Assembly: GCF_021730395.1 (NCBI RefSeq)
Contig: NC_069367.1
Coordinates: 10,476,501 to 10,540,500, forward strand
Origin: Mercenaria mercenaria
Lineage: Eukaryota > Mollusca > Bivalvia > Venerida > Veneridae
Length of the DNA stretch: 64,000 nucleotides
Reading direction: 5' to 3'
Below, piece by piece: positions 1-11,185 of this stretch (position 1 is the first letter of the stretch; the number at the start of each line of letters is the position of its first letter). The notes under the pieces were generated by a model that saw nothing but the letters and a program-made list of their open reading frames with translations, did no database searches and was not told where the DNA came from. Both the position numbers and the translations under genes were made by a program.

Positions 1-1896
1 AAGTTCAAAGTCAAAGTATTTTGACGGGAAACTTATGATGGTAATTTCCGTGGTATAAAAGTAGCCAAATGATATTGCAACTTATGCCTATATTATGTAT
101 ACGAATTAATAACACCCCAGCAATTAAAAAAGTAAGAAGACTTACTTTTCAGCAATATACATTTTCAATATACATTTTATATATATTTATACGCAATATA
201 CATTTTCAAAGTTGTTTCAATGGATCATTTTCTATAGTATTTTAGACATTTTTTTGCATTTGGCAGTATTTCGATTACGATGTAAGTGTGTGTGATTACA
301 TGACCTGACATCTTAATACAATAAAAAAAAATTGACAGCTAAACTTAAGTTAGTATTATACTGTATCTGCTAAATATTTTGAAGATTACAGATTACTCAA
401 AATATTTAAAGACGTGTCTGAATCATAAAATGATATCAAAATATCTTAATCTGGCAACCATATATTGTAACAGTGGTAAAATATTTGTTGATGATTACGA
501 TGATATAAACCAGTTCAGTAATATTTACATTTGATCAGGTTGTCTGGTGACACAAAAATGCGCGTCATCTGCAGTAGTTTTTACTATATGAATGACAATT
601 TTGAAATATTTACTAGACTGTAGGAGACCGGATTATGTTACCAAAGATCTTAAATCCATATTCATGAACATAATATCATATATTTTGACAGTATCCCAGA
701 GTTTTAAATATGCATATGCAACAAAATGTTTTATCACTCCCTGTTCAAATAAACTTCATAAAAAGTGGAACATCTTAACTTAACGATTGAAGCCTTGAGA
801 TTTGATATTTCTTCAAGGATGTTTTCGTAACAAGGAGACCGAAAATAAATGCAATCTAAGGTATTTGCACAATGATTATGGGGGTAGTAGGGGTTAGGCG
901 GTAGCCTCCAGTGTTATAAACAAATTTTCAATTTTAATAATCTAATTCTAGTTTATGTATGTGGTATTAAAGTCTAAACAGGTCTGTTTAGTGTGTATGG
1001 AGTCCTCTAAACATTGTTACACAAACAAGGCCATACCATAGTAATGTAACAACATGAAGTATTTTATGAAAATATTTCATGATACCGCAATCATAATATC
1101 AACTATATCAAGCGTGATTATTATCAAGATGTCTAACGGCATTACATATCAATATTGTTTACAGAATATGCGGAAACAGTGATTCTACCCTCGTATCTTT
1201 TTTGTGATCTGTTTTACTGCTTGTTTCAAATTTTTTGCCTTTTTAATTTTTGGCTTTAACTTCAAATGTTACTCAGCTGTTTATTAGCAGAGTAACTGAG
1301 TTAAGTCAGGCTACGCGTCTTGGAGTGACCTTTAGATTACTGGCGGATATTTTTTGGATGCAGCTGGAAAAATATTGAAAACATAAAATCTTACCGATCT
1401 GATAAGCGCGTACAAACCGCAGTACGATATTAAAAGGAACGCATACTTCACACAGTTTTGACCTCGTAGATCTACGTTACAGTGTATTCCATAATTTATA
1501 TAACATACAGATTCAAAAATAAAGAAATACTAACCAAATCGAGATAAAATTCCACCGGAAAGGCTGGCAATTTCATGATTCAGTTGACGCAAAAGAATAG
1601 ACTGAGACCAAATATAAGGCTGAGGCAGAAAAAAAATCAACCGAGGCAACTGAGGAGGAAAAATCGACCGACGCAAGTGCCTTTCTTGCCTCAGTGGTCG
1701 CTACGGTCATGGTATTCCAAAACCATATTTTCATAGACTGTTGTATATTCTTTTTTATTATATGTTTGAATGGCTGCTTACATATCTATAGCGTTTGGCT
1801 TCTCATTTTGATGAGTATATCAGTAACAATATAAAGATCATTGAAATATCGAAACATTCGTCGTGCTTTGTAAACAATTCAGCATGTTATCAATAC
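1..1896. other. AT-rich left flank, no gene recognised
   Basis: I see no exon here that continues the minus-strand IgGFc-domain gene, whose last visible exon ends at 1897 with a GTATTG donor. This stretch is therefore probably the next intron of that gene. It contains short local duplications (the word ATATACATTTT repeats around 160-205) and an AT-rich background. A Glu/Lys/Thr-rich open stretch near 1600-1700 on the plus strand was considered and rejected. Confidence 0.4.
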
Positions 1897-1997
1897 CTGT
1901 CCCTGATCGCACAGCATCAGTGTGTCACATTCATCAGGAGAAAACGCATACTCGCAGTCATAGCATAATGGACCGCGCTGATCTCTTGCGGGTAAAC
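1897..1997 (-). CDS. IgGFc-domain gene exon 5 (Cys-rich module, second half)
   Basis: A 101-nt exon whose first two bases complete the Gly codon left by exon 4. It encodes LPARDQRGPLCYDCEYAF and on to CDTLMLCDQGQ, ending in phase 0 at a GTATTG donor. The protein must continue in an exon beyond the window or in one I could not recognise. Confidence 0.75.
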
Positions 1998-4900
1998 CTG
2001 CAAATAGTTGATACGCCATCAGGCTTGTAAATTCTATTTCCTTCCTGATGTGCTTTAATAATGTAACGATTACTGAATGCATAAAGGGAAGTAATTCCAT
2101 TAATATGCAAATTTGTGAACCTGTCAATTGTCACTGGAGTAAAATGACAGTATATAGGCGCGATAAATCACCTTTGGTGATGAGCTAGCTTTTCACCGAC
2201 GGGATTTGTGTGTGTCTGTCCGTGTGGATGCCAGTACATGGCACTAAAACATTACAAATGGTGAAAGCGGTGGGATATAGTCAACTGCCGGACTGGAGTT
2301 GCCTTATGCATGCATTTCCTAGGCCAAATCTCGGGACGAGATTTCTCGGAGGGGAAAGTAATGTAACGATTACTGAATGCATAAAGGGAAGTAATTCCAT
2401 TAATATGCAAATTTGTGAACCTGTCAATTGTCACTGGAGTAAAATGACAGTATATAGGCGAGATAAATCACCTTTGCTGATGAGCTAGCTTTTCACCGAC
2501 GGGATTTGTGTGTGTCTGTCTGTGTGGATGCCAGTACATGGCACTAAACGTTACAATAATGATATCAGGTAATGATATTAAAAAAGTAAAATGATGCTTC
2601 ATATTGAGCGTATTATAGGTAAATCTCTTGTACGTTTAACTTCGACAAGTGGATGGTATTTACTGGTAGTTGCTAGAACTGGTTACCAAACCCTTTCGTA
2701 TATTGTTTATTTTGAATATTGCAGAGGTGTACTTGTAATAAAATATGTTTAAACTAAGAGTGTTATTAAGGTCTTAAATAATCTTAAGCTTTAATTATCT
2801 GGGCAATGTGTGTGTGTGTTTTTTCAACCGCGTATGACGCTGATTGCCTGCCAAATGCTCTTAATTAATGCATACATTGACAAGATTTGATTTTTTCTTA
2901 ACAATGCCAGCAGTGGTTGCATCTTAATTTACCGGTCTCTCCACAACCCTTGTGATTACAGTAACTTCCTGAACAACAGTCTACACATCTGTCTGGGTCG
3001 TTACCAGCAGTTTCTGATTCTTTCAAACATACCTGTAACATGTAAAAAGTGTTTTTCTTACAAACCAAAATCATTAATACACTGTATTCCGGAATTATCA
3101 ATTAACATATCGCATTTAATTCGGTCTCATGTATTCAATCGACAAAAAGTGAGAGTATTTTTAAAGCTGGGGACACAATTTGCTTCATACATCAGGAAAA
3201 TTACGACAGAGAATCATGTATCATTATCGTTATATATTTTTGTTATAAAACATTTAATAACATAAAATCAATGTTGTAAACATAAAATCAACTTATAAAC
3301 ATAAATTATACTTAACTCCTGTGATATGCAGCCGGATCTAAACGTTTGTCTGCCATGCTTTGAAAACCGTTCTAAATAGCATATCTATAGAAGTGAGCAA
3401 CATTATGAGTTCATCACAACTTACAAGTATTATATTTTTGTTAGAAAAACAAGGACAAAAGTCCAAACAGCAAAGGCCACATTCAAAGAACGCAGCCACC
3501 CATACAGATGTATCTTATGATATTTGAAAGAATAAGCCGGAGAATGCTTGTATCATAAAAATAGAAAGTGACACCGTTTTTTTTTTTTGCTTTTTTATCT
3601 TAAATGTTTTTTTTTTATTTCTGTAAAGTATCGCGTGTAAGTTTGTACAAATTGTATTCATCGAACCATTTTTCTCTCCCAAAAGCTGCAATAATGACAG
3701 AAAAATAAGTGATAGATCCATTCAAGTACACTGCCATGTACTGTAATTTATTATAGACTTCGTGTGGTATAATGGTTTAAAAGAATCCATTATGATCAAA
3801 TTAGCCAAAGTTTTCCTTTTTCATTTAGGTTTTCGGTCAAGAATAAGTCATGTACAAAACCGACAGATCACATTCTTTCACCTAGCATATTTAATGGCCA
3901 GCCATGTATTATTCACAATGACTACAATTATGCTTCTTGTGTTGCGACTAATTGAATTAATGACATCAAACAGGTTACGTAAAACCCCTATTACACCTTT
4001 TGATAATAGGATTCAGTTATACCTCATTTTCCGAGCACCGCTTGACAACGTCACACAGTTCAACGTGGAATATCTCGTTGCAATAGTAACATATATTGCC
4101 CCCATCAGTTAACTTTTCTGGAATACGAAAACAAATTAAATGGAAAGAAAAATGCATTTCTAATTCTGCTGAAAAATGAAGAGCTATATAATTAATATTC
4201 TACAGATCTGGTAGCACAACTTTACAGCTCAAATAAATACATTGTCTTAATTCATTCTGATGTTCTGGTCTGTTGGGCAGTATTTCGCTACTCAGAAAAA
4301 GGTATCTAATGCTAATACAGGAATATTTGATTTTTCAAAAATAATCTATTCATTTTGTTTTCTTTAAAACAAATGAAAAAAAAACGTTTTTACATTATAA
4401 ATGATGAAAAATACTTATGTCAGAAATTTAATGTATTATACAGCGGGTGGGGTAAGTCAAACCCAACGTTCTACATCTCATTCATATGCAATGAAGACAG
4501 CTTTTTTGTAAACTCCAAGCGATAATATTATATCAATTATTGCATGCAATAAATATAAGATTTAAAAAAATATGTCTCAAAATTGTCTTTTGTTGCAGAT
4601 ATGAAAACAATATAATGCCAATTTCACGCTGAAATTCATTTACTAGACTTCAAACGTCTTCAAAAAGTTAAACATTTTACTAACATGTTTTTCATTTTTG
4701 TGTTACGATTGTCATTTTTTTCTAGCCTTAGCCAATAGACCATTTCACTTATTTAATAATATATTGCTTAGAAAAAATTTGTTTCTTTTTACCTGTTACT
4801 TTCTGTATTCCAAGTGGAAGTCCATACCCTGCATAGTATCCGTTTCCGTAGAGAAATGCTCCGAACTTCACTTTTGCATTTTGGTGACTTAGTTTGTGGT

Positions 4901-7668
4901 ATCCAGTTGAGATGTTTAAAATAAGGACACTGTAACTATCAAATGGTTGTGGCACGTTGAAGTCATGTGTTTTATTGAATTTATTGAAGCTCCATCAAGA
5001 ATTAGTCCACTTGATTGAGCAGATTGTATAACAACTGCTAAAGAATTATTAAATGAGGAATATGTGGATGGTACGACGAAATGATATTCGTTCATGAAGT
5101 TCTTAATACCTGGAACAACTGTCATAAATGGACCTCCTTGTACGCCATATGACATGACACTAATAGTGGTGTTGGACCTTACAACAACCGGTTCAGACCC
5201 TGTGGAAAATTCTAATGGCTGAGGATTAAGAACTTGTTTACAAGTAGATCCACGTTGTGTGTAAAAACAAACATCTTGATTTTTGTGTGCAAGCACACGT
5301 ATCAAAACCCCTGTCCTTGGGGGCATATTAGGTACGATATATTCCTTTTCCCATGCATTAGTAGGTATGAGTTGTTCAACAATAAACCCACAGTCATAAG
5401 TGTAATTATGTGGTACATGAGCACAAGTAGTACCTGCTATTACGGAAACGTTTGCATTTGCAGATATGTCAGTCCCGGAAATATCATTTGTTTCAGCAAT
5501 TTGTTTTGCATCTAGCCAGTTCAAAGATTCCGACGAAGTCATCTGTCTCTTTGTTGTTATATTTACAATCGTATTGGTAAAACTGCTGACAACGAGAGCT
5601 TCGGAATACGCACCATTATATGGTTCAAAGGCAGCCAACATATAACTTTTTCCAGCAAATGATACAGGCAATGCCAGGTAAGATTCCGTTAAACCACTTA
5701 AATACAAGGTTACAAAAACTGCAACGGGCACATCAGTTTGAATACGGATTCCTCTTTTTTCTGTAAAATTTCCTCTGCTGATTAATTGGTTTGATACTGT
5801 TAAAGTAGTGTGTCCATTATTCAGAGTTTTGGTACGATTGATGTTAAGGAATGGAATGTACAATCGCAATTGTCCGCTGGAGTTTGATGCAATATCAAAA
5901 GTCATATCTGGATTGTAGTGACTGTACATAGGTACCATTCCCAGATCGAAGGTAGTTCCATAATGACCTGAATTGTTTAAATGCAACTTAATTTATCCTT
6001 ATTTTTTCCCAATGTCAAGATGAATTGAACTGTTGTAAGAGATGACTAACAGGAGTTTTAAATAGTTGAAATAACAATCTAAATGATACTTTCTTGAAAT
6101 TTTCATATTGTGAATTTAAAGATTAAAAGTAAAGCAGTCTGAATAAGTTTAATAAGCGACAGTTTGCCTTGTCAAAAAGACAAATAAGTTCGAAACATAG
6201 AATAGTAGAAACTTTAAGACTGTCCCAAAAGTATGGTTGCTGCTTTCTGCAATTTCGTGTGTTCGTGTCGGCGAGGCGAAATGTCGAAGTAACGAAAACA
6301 CGAAAGGTCGAAATAATGCATATTTGTTCGTGTCGGCGGGTCGAAATGTCGGAGACACAAAAAACACGAAAGGTCGAAAACTGCTTATTTGTCGTGTGTT
6401 CGCCTTTCGACATTCGAGGCGAATACAAGAAGTTACGAAACATTAAAGGAGAAATAACGGAATTTCAGAGGCGAAAACACGAACTTTTATATTAATCATT
6501 TTTCGTGTAGGCGGGTATCAAAACTTCGTGTTGTCGTCCAGCTTTTGTCGTGTCTCCGTATAATGAATATGCTATCTAAATAATGTGTTTTACCATTTGT
6601 AAAGTAATATTTGTCCTAAAACGAGAGATAATGATTTATATTCCATAAATAAAGATGTCATGTAGATATTTTATCACTAGTGTTAAATTTGTACATACAT
6701 TAAGCTTCTGTCAGTCTTACGGGGCATATCATTATGCCGACCTGAACTTTGAATGCTATCTAGATAATGTGTTTTACCATTTATACAAAAAATCTTTTCA
6801 ATTTATGATAGAAAATTATTATTATTATTATTATAACAGATTTATATAGCGCCCTTTTCATGATAAACACGTTCAAAGGCGCTTTAACGCAGCCACACAT
6901 GGCGCGAAATTCATCCTGTACAGACACAGAGCAATTATGTTTCATGTGCAATAAAACATGTCACTCTTGAAGTGATTCAGTTCTAGTCTAAAACTCATAT
7001 ATACATCACGCCCCATTTTGCGCCATTATTATAGTGTATTAAGACAGACCCTACACGAAACATTTGTCGTGTGTTCATGTCGGCGGACCGAAGTAACGAT
7101 CGAAATGTCGGAAACAACTCAATTTTCGTGTGTTCGCCTTTCGCCTTCCGAGGCGAATACACGAAGTAACGAAACATTAAAGGCAAAATAACGAAGTTTT
7201 AATCCCCGCCGATACGAAAAGTGATTAATACAAAAGTTCGTGTGTTCGCCTCTGCAATTTCGTTATTTCGCCATCAATGTTTTGTTACTTCGTGTATTCG
7301 CCTCGAAGGTCGAAAAGCGAACATACGACAAATAAGCATTTTTATCCCGACATTTTGTGTTTTCGTAATTTCAACATTTCGCCTCGCCGGCACGAAAACA
7401 CGAAATGGCAGAAATCAGCCACCATGCAAAAGAGACATAATAATAATAATAAGAAATAGAGATAAAAGCTACATACTTGTGTAGGAAACAGTACACACAG
7501 AACTGAGACATGCCTGTAAAGATAAAGGTAAAGATAATTTGTAGAAGCTTGCCATTAACCATTTCTGAATTATTTTGTAAACAGCAATTTAACAATCAAT
7601 TCAATCTGTTAGTAAGATAGTAAGATACTTACGGAAAATGCAAGCAATGCAAGAATAGCCATTCCCAT
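1897..7668 (-). CDS. Secreted IgGFc-binding-domain protein, 5 exons seen, continues off left edge
   Basis: Model: 7633-7668, 7477-7513, 4800-5967, 2933-3032, 1897-1997, all minus. Exons 1 and 2 encode a 24-residue signal peptide (MGMAILALLAFS, then ACLSSVCTVSYT). Exon 3 encodes an IgGFc-binding N-terminal domain like that of human FCGBP, with motifs GTTFDLG, VPVAVFVTLYLSG, SYMLAAFEPY, WEKEYIVPNMPPRTG and GAFLYGNGYYAGYGLPLG. Exons 4 and 5 encode a cysteine-rich module (CVDCCSGSYCNHKGCGETG, then LPARDQRGPLCYDCEYAFSP). Splice phases agree at every junction (0, 1, 0, 1), which strongly supports the model. About ten N-glycosylation sequons fit a secreted glycoprotein. In molluscs such proteins are thought to act in mucus or immunity, but that role is inferred. 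Exon 3 carries one frame break near 4970, so this copy is either a pseudogene or has a sequence error. A minus-strand TATAAA at 7692-7697 lies just upstream of the start codon but looks too close to be a confident TATA box. Confidence 0.82.
2059..2556. repeat. 300-bp tandem unit, 1.66 copies, in an intron of the IgGFc gene
   Basis: Bases 2059-2256 recur at 2359-2556 with only a few differences, exactly 300 bp apart. The 102 bp between them is single copy. The unit includes GGGAAGTAATTCCATTAATA and ends in CCAGTACATGGCACTAAA. Confidence 0.9.
2933..3032 (-). CDS. IgGFc-domain gene exon 4 (Cys-rich module, first half)
   Basis: A 100-nt exon between an ATGTTACAG acceptor and a GTAAAT donor. It encodes 33 residues from VCLKESETAG to NHKGCGET, with eight cysteines counting VC, and ends in phase 1. 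Confidence 0.78.
3033..4799. other. Intron 3 of the IgGFc gene, no feature
   Basis: AT-rich intron with T-runs near 3570-3625. The open frames here show no domain and lie on either strand without splice support. I see no transposon ends. Confidence 0.5.
4800..5967 (-). CDS. IgGFc-domain gene exon 3 (IgGFc-binding domain)
   Basis: The large domain exon starts after an AATTCAG acceptor; the leftover base of exon 2 plus GT makes Ser, then HYGTTFDLG follows. The frame is open for about 330 codons. Near 4970, at a run of four A on the coding strand, the conserved sequence continues in another frame: NSIK is followed by FNVPQPFDSYSVLILNIS only after a one-base shift. The donor is most likely GTAACA at 4799, because only phase 0 joins exon 4. 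The alternative GTAAAA donor at 4792 would give a stop. Confidence 0.82.
6229..6500. repeat. Interspersed element rich in TTCGTGT/ACACGAA words, copy 1
   Basis: Dense alternation of TTCGTGTGTTCG, GGCGAAATGTCG and AACACGAAAGGTCG inside intron 2 of the IgGFc gene. The same words occur in opposite order at 7230-7425, so this is a dispersed element, probably a non-autonomous DNA transposon with subterminal repeats. The class is inferred; open frames here are by-products of the repeat. Confidence 0.65.
6811..6970. repeat. Interspersed repeat with ATT microsatellite and GCGCC/GGCGC hairpin
   Basis: An ATT run leads into TTTATATAGCGCCCTTT and, after a short loop, AAAGGCGCTTTAACG, which can pair. 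This head is familiar from dispersed repeats in many aquatic animals. I cannot assign a family. Confidence 0.45.
7060..7425. repeat. TTCGTGT-rich element, two inverted copies forming a large hairpin
   Basis: The arm at about 7131-7195 (GAGGCGAATACACGAAGTAACG and on) is repeated in inverse at about 7245-7310. The distal part 7320-7425 is the inverse of the start of the copy at 6229. Together they form an inverted pair within the same intron. Confidence 0.65.
7477..7513 (-). CDS. IgGFc-domain gene exon 2 (rest of signal peptide)
   Basis: A 37-nt exon between a pyrimidine-rich TTTACAG acceptor and a GTATGT donor. Read in phase 0 from exon 1 it gives ACLSSVCTVSYT plus one base, which joins exon 3 in phase 1. 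Confidence 0.75.
7633..7668 (-). CDS. IgGFc-domain gene exon 1 (signal peptide start)
   Basis: The ATG at 7668 opens MGMAILALLAFS, a hydrophobic signal-peptide core. The exon ends in phase 0 at a strong GTAAGT donor (7632-7627). Confidence 0.75.
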
Positions 7669-8002
7669 GTTACGACTTATTCACAGCTTACTTTATATGT
7701 AACATATATCACAATCCATCGCTACCAAGCTTATAATCAAAACGCTTGCTGATAAGCTACAAGATCGCGGATCCTTTGCAACCAACTTGGCTTTACAACG
7801 ATGAAATTCAAGTTAGATAGCGTGTTTATTACTAAGGTAATGCTACTCGAATGTTTTCAAAATAATTTCTGACTGTTTTCAGTAATTGTTAGATTCTTCC
7901 TCTATTTGATTACGACTTTTAGTCTGGGAGATTAGGTCCAAAATTTTGAAAAAAAAAGGTGTGCGGCATGTTATACAAAATATTTCTACACCATGTGAAA
8001 AG

Positions 8003-9100
8003 TGTGTTTGGCCATCTGTCTTCGCTTGCAAGTAGGAGAAATCCAAGATGGCGACCAGGATGGCCGCAAAATTAAAGAAAATGGGCAAAATATGGTAATG
8101 TTAGCAGCATTTTCAACTATTTCAAAATATGGCATTGAAAACAACTTACATTGCATTTACAGTGTACAAGTCTCCAGAAAATGTATTTACAGATATATAC
8201 AACCTCAAGGTCAAGGTCACATTCAAGGTCAAAAGGTCAAATTTATTGAAATTTGGCTATTCGACTATTAACATTAGGTATAAAATTAACACTTTACGAG
8301 AAAACATCAGTGCTCACTATTATGTACAACATTTATGTGTTTTCAGTCTTGAAGCCATTCAGCTCCAAATTTTCCCTACCATGGAGAGATCCAAGATTGC
8401 GACCAAGATGGCCGCCAAATTAAAAAAGTGGACAAAATACGGTAATGTCAATAGCATTTTGAATTAAATCAAAATATGGTATTGAAAACAACTTGAATTT
8501 CATTTACAGTGTACAAGTCCTCAGAAAATGTGTTTACAGATATCTACAACTTCAAGGTCATAGTCACATTCAAGGTCAAAATGTCAAGTTTATTGAATTT
8601 CTGGCTATTCGACTATTAACATCAGGTATAGAATTAACACCTTACGAGAAAATCAACATCAATGGCCATTGCTATGTACAGCATTAATGTGTTTTCAATC
8701 TTGAAACCAATCAGCTCCATATTTTCATTACTATGGAGAATTCAAAGATGGCGACCAAGATGGCCGCCAAATTAAAGAAAATGGGCAAAATATGGTAATG
8801 TCAGCAGCATTTTAATTAAATCAAGATATAGTATTGAAAACACATTGAATTGCATTTACAGTGTACAAGTCCTCATAAAATGTGTTTAAAGATATCTACA
8901 ACCTCAAGGTCAAGGTTAAACTCAGGGTCAAAAGGTCAAATTTATTGAAATTTTGGCTATTCGACTATTAACGTTGGGTATGAAATTAACACTTTAAATT
9001 TAACAGCAATACTCATTGGTATGTACAACATTTATGTGTTTTCAGTCTTGAAACCATTCAGCTCCATATTTTCATTATCATGGAGAACTAAGGTGGCTGG
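8003..9100. repeat. Tandem array, about 350-bp unit, three copies
   Basis: The landmark GATGGCGACCA(A/G)GATGGCCGC lies at about 8047, 8395 and 8748, so units are 348-353 bp; a decayed fourth start lies near 9083. Each unit also holds a run of AAGGTCA words (for example AAGGTCAAGGTCA at about 8208). Open frames inside belong to the repeat. Confidence 0.88.
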
Positions 9101-10250
9101 CATTTGCAGAAAAGGTTTAAATAAGTATGAATTTAAACGTAAATGAAGTATTTGCACAAAGTACAATTGAAAATGTAGTAACCAGTGTAACATAAGCTTA
9201 AACTGCAATCAGATGTGGAAGGTGACTTTGCTTTAATCATCCAGATGATTTTATCAAATCTTTTCTTATACTATTTCCGCTTCACATATTGTTTTAAGTT
9301 AACCTCAGTTATTATACAAACATAAACAAACATATACACACTTTCTATTACTATTACCAAGAACAGAATAGTGTGCAATGTTCAGTATGTGCCATTCCAG
9401 TGATACACTTTGCAAGTTAAAGAGTCTAAGTTTCCTGTATTATTGCATTTCAAACATATCTCATCCACTTTATTTATAATGGTAAATACAACCTTGCTGG
9501 CAGATCAGAGTCTACACTGTTCTCTCCTAACTCTGCAGGCAAGGTTTTATTGTCTGAGAATTGAACAGCATAGACTTGTTTTTTTTTGTTGTTGTTTTTT
9601 TTTTCAAATAAGTATGAAATATTTTGTACAATACACAATCAATGTAATGTATATATGTGCAATAAGATAACTTATAAATGTATCAAATCCCCGGCTAGAA
9701 GAATTTGTACTGGGGAAATCTACTAAATAAACAACTCCTGTGAAGCAGTCCTTTGCATTAAAATGAAATTAGCTCGCACATAACTATTATGATGGAAAAG
9801 TATAAAGACAAAATAACTGTTACATTAGAATAATAAAATGAATGTAGAATCTAATTACACCTCAATTTTTCACCGTAAAAAAGAATGAGCCGCCGAAGTA
9901 CTGGGCTCAAGCCGCCAACAGGACAAGCCAGCACTCAACCACGACCAATCAGGTTGAAGAGTCAGTCGTGTTCATTTTATTGACGTTTACAAATCATATA
10001 GGATTCTGCGCCTACCTTTGACTGACACACAGAACTATCAAAAATGAGTCGGCTACCTTTGAAATACGATGAAGGAGCGGTCATCTGGTCATTGGTACAC
10101 ATTCGCATTCAGTCGACGTTCTTCAGCATGTACAGCCGTTCTTCGAAAATTATTGCTACAGTCGCACTTGTCTTCAGGAATAAGAAGCCACATTAAATGA
10201 AAAATAACTCGCTCTGATTGGTCATTTCATTTATTTTTTTTATTATTTTG
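9101..10250. other. No gene recognised
   Basis: AT-rich DNA with T-runs near 9580-9605. A short frame near 10024 (MSRLPLKYDEGAV) is open but has no recognisable domain or splice support. Confidence 0.4.
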
Positions 10251-10263
10251 TTTTTTTTTTTTT

Positions 10264-10294
<31 letters not shown>

Positions 10295-10299
10295 GGGGG
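10251..10299. repeat. Homopolymer pair T23-G26
   Basis: A run of 23 T is followed directly by 26 G, then by a SINE fragment. Such runs are prone to length error in assemblies, and the G run could form a quadruplex. Confidence 0.9.
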
Positions 10300-10300
10300 A

Positions 10301-10380
10301 GGGGTTAACGTCGCACCGACACAATCTCAGGTCATGTGGCGACTTTCCAGCTTTGATGGTGGAGGAAGACCCCAGTGATG
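10301..10380 (-). repeat. SINE fragment (same family as 12470-12712, opposite orientation)
   Basis: The stretch GTTAACGTCGCACCGACACA through GGCGACTTTCCAGC is the inverse of the 3-prime half of the SINE at 12470. The tRNA-related head is missing. Confidence 0.65.
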
Positions 10381-10796
10381 GTCATAGAAGTAGGTTATAA
10401 AAGTAGGTTACAAACTATGTAAATAAGGAAGGCAAATTATGATGGTTTCCCTAATCGAAAAGATATCGATCTCTCAAACATCAAAATCAAAGAGTAACCG
10501 AGTAAGTAAATCAATAAACTTACCGGTTCTTCAAAGATGTCCACACACTGTGATAAAATGCCGTCCGTGTAATATCCTGACAAATCCCTATTATGAAAGG
10601 ATGTGTTTTAACAATCAGATAGGCCTCAGAAAGATACTTTATTTACCAAATCTGCACGGTGCTTTCATGCAAATGATGAATACAAATGACATTTCCCGAT
10701 TGCTGACAACCACATTATGGCGCTTTTATTTTTAGCAAATTGAATAACAATCAGTAGCACCCTCGTTTAAAATATAAAATATACGAGGTAAAATCA

Positions 10797-10892
10797 TTAG
10801 TTGTCTTGATGGCGCAGTAGGTTGACTGGATGTATACGTTATCATTTTGTAGTGATAGTTTGGACGGTTCGAACCTTGCATCCGTCCAATAT
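10797..10892 (+). repeat. tRNA-like sequence, probable SINE head
   Basis: TGGCGCAGTAGG matches an A box and GGTTCGAACC is an exact B box about 55 bp downstream. The arms do not pair as a proper cloverleaf, so this is more likely a SINE head or tRNA relic than a working tRNA gene. Confidence 0.4.
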
Positions 10893-11099
10893 ATTATTTT
10901 ATTTGCATTTAATTTACATTTTTTGTGCAAGTTTATTTTTCTCTGGTTTCTCATTCATTGTTTTCTTTCTTGTTTTCGTATAAAATCGGTAATGTTAATA
11001 GTGGCATAGTGACATACATAAGTTAATGAACAAGTTTGAACTAGGTTGTCTTCGTTGAATGGTATTGAAAAAAGAAGAAATTAAATACAGTTTTAAAAA
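10893..11099. other. No feature
   Basis: Short AT-rich spacer between two tRNA-like sequences. Confidence 0.3.
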
Positions 11100-11185
11100 T
11101 AAAATGTGTACAGGTCTGGGAATTGAACACCCGAAGAAAAAGTATAACACGAATACCGTTACCGCTCGGCCAACGAAGAGTCATC
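11100..11185 (-). repeat. tRNA-like sequence (Leu/Ser-like), probable SINE head or relic
   Basis: On the minus strand TGGCCGAGCGG fits an A box and GTGTTCAATTCCC a degenerate B box, with spacing like a tRNA that has a long variable arm. No full cloverleaf could be drawn. Confidence 0.35.

Noticed and set aside
1596-1720. Glu/Lys/Thr-rich open stretch followed by a hydrophobic run on the plus strand
   Set aside because: No splice sites or start codon fit, it is low complexity, and it lies opposite the minus-strand IgGFc gene.
4749-4955. Separate 68-codon minus-strand gene (MPQPFDSYSVLILNIS)
   Set aside because: It is the continuation of the IgGFc domain after the frame break near 4970, not an independent gene.
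10797-11185. Two possible tRNA genes
   Set aside because: A and B boxes are present but cloverleaf arms do not pair, so they are listed as tRNA-like SINE heads or relics.
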